Below, one piece after another: positions 1-4,673 of a DNA stretch of 7,757 bases. The stretch is from Oscillospiraceae bacterium (GTDB lineage Bacteria > Bacillota > Clostridia > Oscillospirales > Acutalibacteraceae): assembly GCA_019417045.1 (NCBI GenBank), contig DXWE01000032.1, forward strand, positions 2,274 to 10,030, given 5' to 3'. Numbering within the stretch: the first letter of the stretch is position 1; each line of letters begins with the position of its first letter. The position numbers and the translations under genes were made by a program. The notes below the pieces were generated by a model, which worked only from the letters and a program-made list of their open reading frames with translations, had not been told where the DNA came from and did no database searches.

Positions 1-1
1 G

Positions 2-148
2 GTGATTCTGGAAGTGGTGGAGGAGAATGGGGAGGAGATCCTCTCCCCGATCGAGGATGACGATACCTTTGACGAGATCGCCGAGATCTTCGAGGAACGC
101 CTGTCGGAGATCTACGATGTGGAGGCACTCGACGGCGAGGAGCCGTAA
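2..148 (+). CDS. DUF1292 (YrzB-like) protein, C-terminal part
   Basis: The reading frame is open from the window edge to TAA at 146-148, giving the last 48 residues of a small acidic protein; the true start lies upstream. The visible part reads VILEVVEENGEEILSPIEDD and then an acidic helix ending EERLSEIYDVEALDGEEP. This matches the C-terminal half of DUF1292 proteins, where a 'VILRVEEDEDGEEVLVPIEDEEE'-like strand pair is followed by an amphipathic FxEIFEERL helix. Family members are about 80-110 aa, cytosolic and of unknown biochemical function. In Bacillus and Clostridia the gene (yrzB) usually follows ruvX/yrrK in the alaS-IreB-ruvX cluster, so that cluster probably lies just to the left. 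No clear promoter is seen between it and the RNA candidate downstream. Family assignment is fairly secure; function is unknown. Confidence 0.8.
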   Translation: MILEVVEENGEEILSPIEDDDTFDEIAEIFEERLSEIYDVEALDGEEP

Positions 149-189
149 CTTCTCCATGGGATGGAAATGTGCGGGGTTTCTGTTTCCTG

Positions 190-368
190 CCCGGTTCGCG
201 GACCGCGGTCTTTTAACCCTACTACACGTTGAATTCGGGAGCCAGTCTCCGGCGGCGGATTGCAGACCTCCCCGCATGGTCGGGAAGAAGGGAGCGTGAA
301 CCCGCCGGGCGGCACCCACCTGCTTTTGCTAGTAGCAGGTTATTTCGGCCGCATTACGGCCGGGTGGG
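190..368 (+). ncRNA. ssrS: 6S RNA candidate
   Basis: No protein gene fits this stretch, but it folds as one long rod. The closing stem pairs 214-224 (TAACCCTACTA) with 330-342 (TAGTAGCAGGTTA), eleven pairs with only a CA bulge. A symmetric internal bubble of 12 nt on each side follows (225-236 and 318-329). Next, GGGAGCC at 237-243 pairs with GGCACCC at 311-317 (one A-A mismatch), CCGGCGG at 249-255 with CCGCCGG at 302-308, and CTCCC at 268-272 with GGGAG at 290-294. Closing stem, open central bubble and interrupted apical arm are the hallmark of 6S RNA, which mimics an open promoter and sequesters sigma-A RNA polymerase, releasing it after pRNA synthesis from the bubble. The length of about 180 nt also fits. 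Exact ends are uncertain: further pairing of 189-194 with 360-365, or a CGGCCG hairpin at 346-362, may close the 3' end. I recognise no promoter; it may be co-transcribed with the gene upstream. Assigned by structure and context, not by a covariance search. Confidence 0.72.
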
Positions 369-370
369 AC

Positions 371-389
371 TTTACAGAAATCCTGTAAA
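371..389. repeat. Perfect 7-bp inverted repeat
   Basis: TTTACAG at 371-377 is repeated inverted as CTGTAAA at 383-389 around a 5-nt loop (AAATC). It lies between the 6S-like fold and the strong terminator. It could be a secondary 3' processing hairpin or an operator; nothing in the sequence decides between these. Confidence 0.5.
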
Positions 390-399
390 CAGCTGTAGC

Positions 400-434
400 C
401 GCCTCCCGCGGAAACCGCGGGAGGCGATTCTTTT
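400..434 (+). terminator. Intrinsic terminator after the 6S-like RNA
   Basis: A perfect 12-bp GC-rich stem (CGCCTCCCGCGG at 400-411 with CCGCGGGAGGCG at 415-426) closes on an AAA loop and is followed by ATTCTTTT. This is a convincing rho-independent terminator. It ends transcription from the DUF1292 gene and RNA region before the DUF4830 gene. Confidence 0.85.
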
Positions 435-444
435 CCGGGCCTCT

Positions 445-479
445 CCCGCATATACATATCATATCTTATGATATGCGGG
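445..479. promoter_or_regulatory. AT-rich palindrome at the DUF4830 gene start, possible operator or -10 region
   Basis: CATATCATA at 455-463 and TATGATATG at 467-475 form a perfect 9-bp inverted repeat around TCT. It is flanked by CCCG at 445-448 and CGGG at 476-479, which can also pair. The right arm contains TATGAT (467-472), five of six matches to a -10 box, although no good -35 box sits 17-18 bp upstream. The same element covers the first possible ATG (473). It may be a promoter-overlapping operator, or as RNA a hairpin hiding that start. Confidence 0.45.
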
Positions 480-961
480 ATGTGATGATGGTGTTTATCT
501 GTTCGATGAAAACGTCGTTCAAACAGCTGGCGGCCATTGCGGTGTGTCTGGTGCTGCTCATCGCCGTCATCGCCACGGTCTCCCTGATGCCGGACAGTTC
601 GGTGGAGCCCACGCTGGCCGTGGCGGCGGAGACCTCCGAACAGCAGCTGACCTTTTTGCGCTCTCTCGGCTATGAGGCGGCCGAGGCCCCGCTGGAGGTC
701 AAGGAGGTGCTGATTCCGGATGAGCCGGACGAGACGTTCAACACCTATAACGAGCTGCAAAAGCAGGCCGGATACGATCTGTCCGGCTATCACGGCAAGC
801 GTGTCAAATGCTGGACCTATCAAATCACGGATCTGGCGGAGGGCGGCGACGTGCAGGCGCATCTCTATGTGTATGACGGCCGGCTGATCGGCGGGGATAT
901 CTCCTCCGTCGGCGAGGGAGGATTCACCCGTCCGCTGACAAAGGTGCAGCTCGAGTCATGA
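473..961 (+). CDS. DUF4830 domain protein, membrane-anchored
   Basis: An up to 162-aa protein. Counting from the first ATG, residues 12-16 are a short basic stretch (MKTSF, then K) followed by a hydrophobic segment at about 18-38 (QLAAIAVCLVLLIAVIATVS), a signal anchor that would place the rest outside the membrane. The remainder (EQQLTFLRSLGYE, then LIPDEPDETFNTYNELQKQAGYDL, KRVKCWTYQI, and ending in AHLYVYDGRLIGGDISS) matches the DUF4830 family of small Clostridial proteins, whose function is unknown. The start is uncertain. ATG 473 lies inside a palindrome and has no Shine-Dalgarno sequence. ATG 488 has a weak GGGA 7 nt upstream. ATG 506 gives the most typical signal-anchor N-terminus (MKTSFKQ) but also lacks a clear site. 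The coordinates given are the longest possibility. It is preceded by a terminator, so transcription starts nearby. No U-rich terminator separates it from the rsuA-like gene. Confidence 0.8.
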   Translation: MRDVMMVFICSMKTSFKQLAAIAVCLVLLIAVIATVSLMPDSSVEPTLAVAAETSEQQLTFLRSLGYEAAEAPLEVKEVLIPDEPDETFNTYNELQKQAGYDLSGYHGKRVKCWTYQITDLAEGGDVQAHLYVYDGRLIGGDISSVGEGGFTRPLTKVQLES

Positions 962-972
962 CAAAACAGCGG

Positions 973-1000
973 CTTTCCGCGGGCAGGCGCCTGCGGAAAG
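973..1000. repeat. Hairpin in the DUF4830-rsuA gap
   Basis: CTTTCCGC at 973-980 pairs with GCGGAAAG at 993-1000. The loop contains the perfect palindrome GCAGGCGCCTGC (983-994, sharing its last two bases with the right arm), so an alternative fold pairs CTTTCC with GGAAAG and closes with no loop. GGGAAG follows rather than a T-run, so it is not a typical forward terminator. It could be an mRNA stability or processing element between the two genes. Confidence 0.5.
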
Positions 1001-1100
1001 GGGAAGCGGAAGGCGCAGGAATATGCGGCCGGCAGAGTGCCGACACGGTGCCGGTTAAAGATCCCGCGGCGGGCGCCGGCCGAAAAAGGGAGGAAGGCGT

Positions 1101-1823
1101 ATGTCGTCAAAAACCCGATTGGATAAACTGGTCGCTTCGCACACGGCGCTCAGCCGCAGCGAGGCGGGCCGCGCGATCCGCCAGGGGCGGGTGACGGTAG
1201 AGGGATCGGTGGCTCTCTCCCCCTCCCTTTCCTGCCTGCCGGACACACAGCAGGTGTGTCTGGACGGCCGGCCCCTGGTCTATCGGGAACACGTCTACCT
1301 GATGCTGAATAAACCGGCCGGAATCCTCTGCGTCTCCCGCGACCCGCACGCCCGGACCGTGGTGGATCTGGTGCCCCCGCCGCTGCGCCGGCGGGGGCTG
1401 TTTCCGGCCGGCCGGCTGGACAAGGAGACCTGCGGGTTTGTGCTGCTCACGGACGACGGGGATTTCGGCCACCGTCTGATCTCCCCGAAGCACGAGATCC
1501 ACAAGCTCTACCACGCCCGCCTGGCCTCTCCGGTCGGGCAGGCGGAGATCGACGCGTTCGCCCGCGGGACAAGCCTGAAGGACGGCACGATCTGCCGCCC
1601 GGCGGGGCTGACAATCCTGGAGGACGGCGACCGGCCGCTCGTGTGCGTGGACATCTGCGAGGGAAAATACCACCAGGTGCGGCGAATGGCGGCGGCGGTG
1701 GGGAACCGCGTCGAATGGCTCAAGCGCGTGCAGATCGGCGGAGTGAGGCTGGACGACACGCTGCCGGAGGGTGCCTGCCGGGAATTGACCGCCGCCGAGC
1801 GCACGGCCGTTTTCGACCGGTAG
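1101..1823 (+). CDS. rsuA: 16S rRNA pseudouridine synthase, RsuA/RluB family
   Basis: A 240-aa cytosolic enzyme that isomerises a uridine in rRNA to pseudouridine; RsuA acts on U516 of 16S rRNA during small-subunit assembly. Residues 5-50 are an S4 RNA-binding domain (RLDKLVASHTALSRSEAGRA, then RQGRVTVEG). YLMLNKPAG at 66-74 opens the catalytic domain. The family motif GRLDKETCGFVLLTDDG at 104-120 carries the catalytic aspartate D107, and KYHQVRRM at 189-196 is the second conserved active-site motif. The catalytic motifs are intact. Length is normal for RsuA (about 230-240 aa), shorter than RluB. The ATG start is set by GGGAGGA at 1089-1095. No U-tract terminator lies between it and the DUF4830 gene, so the two may share a transcript. 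It has no U-rich hairpin at its 3' end, so some readthrough toward the ATPase gene is possible. RsuA and RluB-type targets cannot be told apart with certainty from sequence alone. Confidence 0.9.
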   Translation: MSSKTRLDKLVASHTALSRSEAGRAIRQGRVTVEGSVALSPSLSCLPDTQQVCLDGRPLVYREHVYLMLNKPAGILCVSRDPHARTVVDLVPPPLRRRGLFPAGRLDKETCGFVLLTDDGDFGHRLISPKHEIHKLYHARLASPVGQAEIDAFARGTSLKDGTICRPAGLTILEDGDRPLVCVDICEGKYHQVRRMAAAVGNRVEWLKRVQIGGVRLDDTLPEGACRELTAAERTAVFDR

Positions 1824-1858
1824 TTCCCGTCTGTGAAAAATTATTAGGAATATTAGAT

Positions 1859-1868
1859 AAAGCGCTTT
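1859..1868. promoter_or_regulatory. cre-like palindrome (possible CcpA site)
   Basis: AAAGCGCTTT is a perfect 10-bp palindrome and matches the core of the catabolite-responsive element (TGWAANCGNTNWCA): the WAANCGNTNWC portion fits, while the outer TG and final A do not. It is centred roughly 64 bp upstream of the expected transcription start of the sugar-importer ATPase gene. Carbon-catabolite control of such a gene would make sense, but a 10-bp palindrome could be chance. Confidence 0.35.
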
Positions 1869-1892
1869 CCGAAAATTTGGTGAATAAGGGTA

Positions 1893-1928
1893 TGGTATCT
1901 CCGGCAAAAATCTGGTATAGTATGAATA
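1893..1928 (+). promoter_or_regulatory. Extended -10 promoter of the MsmX/UgpC gene
   Basis: TGGTATAGT (1913-1921) is an extended -10 element, with TATAGT at 1916-1921. It sits in an AT-rich island within otherwise GC-rich DNA. At 17-bp spacing the -35 position reads TGGTAT (1893-1898), a poor match, which suits an extended -10 promoter. Transcription would start at about 1928, leaving a leader of about 77 nt that contains a short CCCGCC/GGCGGG hairpin (1963-1976) just before the ribosome binding site. Confidence 0.6.
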
Positions 1929-2004
1929 CACTTGATGTTGTGTATGCTTATGCAGGGAAATTCCCGCCCCGGCGGGTTGTGTATTGATTTAGGGAGGTCA
2001 CACT

Positions 2005-3147
2005 ATGGCTAGCTTGTCGCTCAAAGGCATTTGCAAGAAGTATCCTGGCGGTGTCGTCGCAGTGTCGGATTTCAACCTGGAGATCAAGGACAAGGAATTC
2101 ATCATCCTCGTCGGCCCCTCCGGCTGCGGAAAATCCACCACCCTGCGCATGATCGCCGGCCTGGAGGAAATCACCGATGGCGAGCTGTACATCGGCGATC
2201 GTCTGGTAAACGATGTGGCGCCGAAGGACCGCGATATCGCCATGGTGTTCCAGAACTATGCGCTGTATCCGCACATGACCGTGTTTGAGAACATGGCTTT
2301 CGGCCTGAAACTGCGGAAAACCCCCAAGGACGAGATCAAACGCCGCGTCGAAGAGGCGGCCCGCATCCTGGATATCGCCCACCTGCTCGACCGGAAGCCG
2401 AAGGCGCTGTCCGGCGGTCAGCGGCAGCGTGTCGCGCTCGGGCGCGCCATCGTCCGCGAGCCGAAGGTGTTCCTGCTTGACGAGCCGCTGTCCAACCTGG
2501 ACGCCAAGCTGCGCGCCCAGATGCGCACCGAGCTGGCGACGCTGCACCTGCGGCTGGGCACCACCTTCATCTACGTTACCCACGACCAGACCGAAGCCAT
2601 GACGATGGCCGACCGGATCGTCGTCATGAAGGACGGCTTTATCCAGCAGGTGGACACCCCGCAGCGGCTGTATGACCTGCCGTGCAACATGTTCGTCGCC
2701 GGGTTCATCGGCAGCCCGCAGATGAACTTTGTGGATTCGGTGCTGGTGAAGAAGGACGGCAAGTTCTATGTGGAATTCGGCACGGAGGACACCAAGTCCA
2801 CCCGTGGCGTGAAATACGACATCCCGCTGCCCGAATCCAAGAACAAGGACGGCAACCTGGATGCGTATGTCGGCAAGGAGATCGTGATGGGCATCCGTCC
2901 GGAGGATGTGCACGACGAGCCCCGCTTCATGGAGCAGCTGGCGGACTGCAAGGTGCAGGCAAACGTCGAAGTGACCGAGCTGATGGGTGCAGAGACCTTC
3001 CTGTACCTGAATGTGCAGGGCTTCAGCCTCACCGCCCGCGTGGAGCCCAGCTCCACGGCGCGTCCCGGCGACACGGTGGACATCGTGCTGGACAACAAGA
3101 AGATCCACCTGTTCGACAAGGAGACCGAAACCACGATCTGCAACTGA
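2005..3147 (+). CDS. ugpC: Sugar ABC importer ATPase, MsmX/UgpC (MalK-like) type
   Basis: A 380-aa cytoplasmic ATPase that powers CUT1-family importers of oligosaccharides or glycerol-3-phosphate. In order it shows Walker A GPSGCGKST (37-45), Q-loop Q83 in VFQNYALYPHM, signature LSGGQRQR (135-142), Walker B VFLLDEP (155-161), D-loop SNLD (163-166) and switch histidine H193 (YVTHDQTEAMTMADRI). From about residue 236 there is a C-terminal TOBE/MalK-type regulatory domain, including GIRPEDVHDE (296-305). All ATPase motifs are intact and the length is normal. ATG 2005 follows an excellent AGGGAGG at 1991-1997, 7 nt away. The gene stands alone: no permease or substrate-binding protein is nearby, and it has its own promoter and terminator. 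That fits MsmX of Bacillus subtilis, one ATPase shared by several importers encoded elsewhere. UgpC is the usual automatic name; the substrate cannot be read from the sequence. Confidence 0.93.
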   Translation: MASLSLKGICKKYPGGVVAVSDFNLEIKDKEFIILVGPSGCGKSTTLRMIAGLEEITDGELYIGDRLVNDVAPKDRDIAMVFQNYALYPHMTVFENMAFGLKLRKTPKDEIKRRVEEAARILDIAHLLDRKPKALSGGQRQRVALGRAIVREPKVFLLDEPLSNLDAKLRAQMRTELATLHLRLGTTFIYVTHDQTEAMTMADRIVVMKDGFIQQVDTPQRLYDLPCNMFVAGFIGSPQMNFVDSVLVKKDGKFYVEFGTEDTKSTRGVKYDIPLPESKNKDGNLDAYVGKEIVMGIRPEDVHDEPRFMEQLADCKVQANVEVTELMGAETFLYLNVQGFSLTARVEPSSTARPGDTVDIVLDNKKIHLFDKETETTICN

Positions 3148-3162
3148 GTTTTGTGTTTCAGG

Positions 3163-3195
3163 CCGCCCGCCGGCTGTTGCCGGCGGGCGGTTTTT
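3163..3195 (+). terminator. Intrinsic terminator of the ATPase gene
   Basis: A perfect 12-bp stem (CCGCCCGCCGGC at 3163-3174 with GCCGGCGGGCGG at 3179-3190) closes on TGTT and is followed directly by TTTTT (3191-3195). It begins 16 nt after the TGA stop of the ATPase gene. This is a textbook rho-independent terminator and separates the ATPase gene from the regulator gene. Confidence 0.93.
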
Positions 3196-3279
3196 CTGCC
3201 TGTTTCCCGAAAAACGCCGTCTGCTCGAATAAAAGTTAAAAATTTGTCATAAAATTTACGGATTCGGCCGATTTACCGC

Positions 3280-3308
3280 TTGAAAAATCATTTCAAATTG
3301 TGTAAAAT
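3280..3308 (+). promoter_or_regulatory. Sigma-A promoter of the CdaR-like gene, with an overlapping inverted repeat
   Basis: TTGAAA (-35, 3280-3285), a 17-bp spacer and TAAAAT (-10, 3303-3308) form a strong vegetative promoter, with transcription expected near 3315. The -35 box is also the left arm of a perfect inverted repeat, TTGAAA-N5-TTTCAA (3280-3296), so a bound dimer would block RNA polymerase. The region 3235-3310 is strikingly AT-rich and also carries two AAATTT palindromes (3240-3245 and 3252-3257). Confidence 0.8.
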
Positions 3309-3380
3309 AGAGGTAACGTGTGTTAGTGTCCGTATTTTTTGAAGATGCGTGAATTTTGACCAAGTAAGGAGCGGTAACTT

Positions 3381-4466
3381 ATGTCGAATCGACTGTTTCA
3401 GGGCGTTGTCCATCAGATGCGCGACGCGATTGACCGGACGATCGGGGTGGTCGACGAGACCTTGACCATTATCGCGTGCAGCGACCTCGGCCGTGTGGGC
3501 GAGATCGCCGGTGAGATCCAGACCGACTCGTTCGGCCTAAACGAGCCGTTTGTGCGTGAAAACAATACGTATAAAGCCTTTGGCGTGAGTCCCCGGAACG
3601 AGTATATCCTGTTCGTGGAGGGGACGGACGAGCTGGCGTCGAAATATGCGTCGCTGCTCGCGGTGTCGCTGTCGAGCATCAAGCAGTATTATGATGAGAA
3701 ATACGACCGCGGCAATTTCATCAAAAACATCATCATGGACAACATCCTGCCGGGGGATATCTATCTGAAGTCCCGCGAGCTGCGGTTCAACAACGACGTC
3801 AGCCGGGTGGTGCTGCTCATCCGCATCACCAACGTGACCGACGTGTCGGCCTACGACGTGGTGCAGAACCTGTTCCCGGACAAGAACAAGGACTTCATCA
3901 TCAACATCAACGAGACGGACATCGCGATTGTCAAGGAGATCAAGCCGGGGATCGAGAGCAAGGATCTCGAGAAGCTGGCCCGCTCGGTGGTGGACACCCT
4001 GAGCAGCGAATTCTACACCCACGCGACGGTCGGGATCGGCACGGTGGTGGACGGGATCAAGGAACTGGCCCGCTCGTTCAAGGAGGCACAGGTGGCGCTC
4101 GAGGTCGGCAAGGTATTCGACACGACCAAGACGATCGTCAGCTACGACAACCTCGGGATCGCGCGGCTGATCTACCAACTGCCGACGACGCTGTGCGAGA
4201 TGTTCCTGCGCGAGGTGTTCAAGAAGGGGTCGATCGATTCTCTCGACCAGGAGACCCTGTTCACGATCCAGCGGTTCTTTGAGAACAATCTGAATGTCTC
4301 CGAGACCTCCCGCAAGCTGTTTGTACACCGCAACACGCTGGTGTACCGGCTCGAGAAGATCAAGCGGCTGACGGGTCTGGATCTGCGCGAGTTCGACGAC
4401 GCGATTGTGTTCAAGGTGGCCCTGATGGTGAAGAAATACCTGAATGCCAATCCGGTGAAATATTGA
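3381..4466 (+). CDS. CdaR/PucR-type transcriptional regulator
   Basis: A 361-aa cytosolic protein. The C-terminus (about 293-351) is a PucR-type helix-turn-helix (HTH_30): LFTIQRFFENNLNVSETSRK, then LFVHRNTLVYRLEKIKRLTG and FDDAIVFKVALMVKKYL. The middle (about 135-255), with VVLLIRITN, ATVGIGTVVDGIKELARSFK and EAQVALEVGK, resembles the degenerate GGDEF-like domain of CdaR proteins. The first 130 residues are a separate sensory region without a clear named domain; VVDETLTIIACSDLGRVGE is reminiscent of PAS/GAF-like folds, but I am not certain. Known relatives control sugar diacid, purine or amino-acid catabolism. The start is set by AAGGAG at 3366-3371, 9 nt before ATG. It has its own promoter and lies directly after a stand-alone sugar ABC ATPase, so a role in carbohydrate uptake is plausible but inferred. 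Its ligand and targets are unknown, and autoregulation through the -35 palindrome is possible. Confidence 0.85.
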   Translation: MSNRLFQGVVHQMRDAIDRTIGVVDETLTIIACSDLGRVGEIAGEIQTDSFGLNEPFVRENNTYKAFGVSPRNEYILFVEGTDELASKYASLLAVSLSSIKQYYDEKYDRGNFIKNIIMDNILPGDIYLKSRELRFNNDVSRVVLLIRITNVTDVSAYDVVQNLFPDKNKDFIININETDIAIVKEIKPGIESKDLEKLARSVVDTLSSEFYTHATVGIGTVVDGIKELARSFKEAQVALEVGKVFDTTKTIVSYDNLGIARLIYQLPTTLCEMFLREVFKKGSIDSLDQETLFTIQRFFENNLNVSETSRKLFVHRNTLVYRLEKIKRLTGLDLREFDDAIVFKVALMVKKYLNANPVKY

Positions 4467-4471
4467 TTTCC

Positions 4472-4500
4472 ATGCGCCGGTGGAGTCTCTGCCGGCGCAT
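4472..4500 (+). terminator. Weak terminator-like hairpin after the CdaR-like gene
   Basis: ATGCGCCGG at 4472-4480 pairs perfectly with CCGGCGCAT at 4492-4500 around an 11-nt loop, 5 nt after the TGA stop. It is followed by CCTCTATCCG with no T-run, so it is a poor rho-independent terminator. It may stabilise the 3' end or terminate inefficiently, with some readthrough into ftsE. Confidence 0.5.
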
Positions 4501-4551
4501 CCTCTATCCGTATATGCGCGGATTTTCGGGGTTTCTGGCAGATATTGTGGC

Positions 4552-4580
4552 TTGTCAGTTTGGCAAAAATACGGTACAAT
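4552..4580 (+). promoter_or_regulatory. Sigma-A promoter of the ftsEX-M23 operon
   Basis: TTGTCA (-35, 4552-4557) and TACAAT (-10, 4575-4580) are separated by exactly 17 bp, each one base from consensus. Transcription is expected at about 4587, giving a leader of about 84 nt before the TTG start of ftsE. It is the only good promoter seen ahead of the three tightly linked genes ftsE, ftsX and the M23 gene. Confidence 0.85.
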
Positions 4581-4609
4581 AGGTTTTCAAAAGAGACAGG
4601 TTTCGCGCT

Positions 4610-4634
4610 CCCCCGACACCGGCGGTGTCGGGGG
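4610..4634 (+). promoter_or_regulatory. GC-rich leader hairpin of ftsE
   Basis: CCCCCGACACC at 4610-4620 pairs perfectly with GGTGTCGGGGG at 4624-4634 around a GGC loop. It lies about 23 nt into the predicted transcript and 23 nt before the GGGAGGT ribosome binding site. No T-run follows, so it is not a terminator. It could protect the 5' end of the operon mRNA, bind a protein, or modulate translation. Confidence 0.65.
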
Positions 4635-4657
4635 CGGCAGGTTTGCCCGGAGGGACC

Positions 4658-4673
4658 GGGAGGTGTTGGCTTG
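4658..4673 (+). promoter_or_regulatory. Ribosome binding site that fixes a TTG start for ftsE
   Basis: GGGAGGT at 4658-4664 lies 6 nt before TTG 4671. Translation from this TTG gives MIEFKGVHKVYPSG, the standard FtsE N-terminus. The in-frame ATG at 4545 lies upstream of the promoter and would add 42 unrelated residues encoded by the leader hairpin, so it is not used. Confidence 0.88.

Noticed and set aside
27..299. 90-aa open frame on the plus strand through the DUF1292 end and the 6S candidate
   Set aside because: It is out of frame with the recognisable DUF1292 tail, is Arg/Ser-rich, and crosses a highly structured RNA region.
329..862. 177-aa open frame on the minus strand across the DUF4830 gene
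   Set aside because: It runs through the strong terminator hairpin and opposite a protein with a clear signal anchor and family match; no supporting start signals.
958..1194. 78-aa open frame overlapping the DUF4830 stop and the rsuA start
   Set aside because: It lacks a ribosome binding site, crosses the 973-1000 hairpin, and its second half is the S4 domain of rsuA read in another frame.
1107..1931. 274-aa open frame on the minus strand opposite the rsuA-like gene
   Set aside because: Antisense shadow of a gene with intact catalytic motifs; its composition is biased and resembles no family.
1955..1976. CCCGCC/GGCGGG hairpin in the ATPase leader as a terminator or riboswitch
   Set aside because: The stem is short, no U-run follows, and the leader is too small and simple for a known riboswitch; noted only as a leader hairpin.
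1948..3108. 386-aa open frame on the minus strand across the ABC ATPase gene
   Set aside because: It mirrors the GC-rich third codon positions of the ATPase gene, is dominated by His, Val, Gln, Arg and Leu, has no recognisable domain, and lies opposite a gene with all family motifs.
4545..4670. ATG-initiated N-terminal extension of FtsE
   Set aside because: The ATG lies upstream of the predicted promoter, and the extension is encoded by promoter and leader-hairpin DNA; TTG 4671 with GGGAGGT gives the standard FtsE N-terminus.
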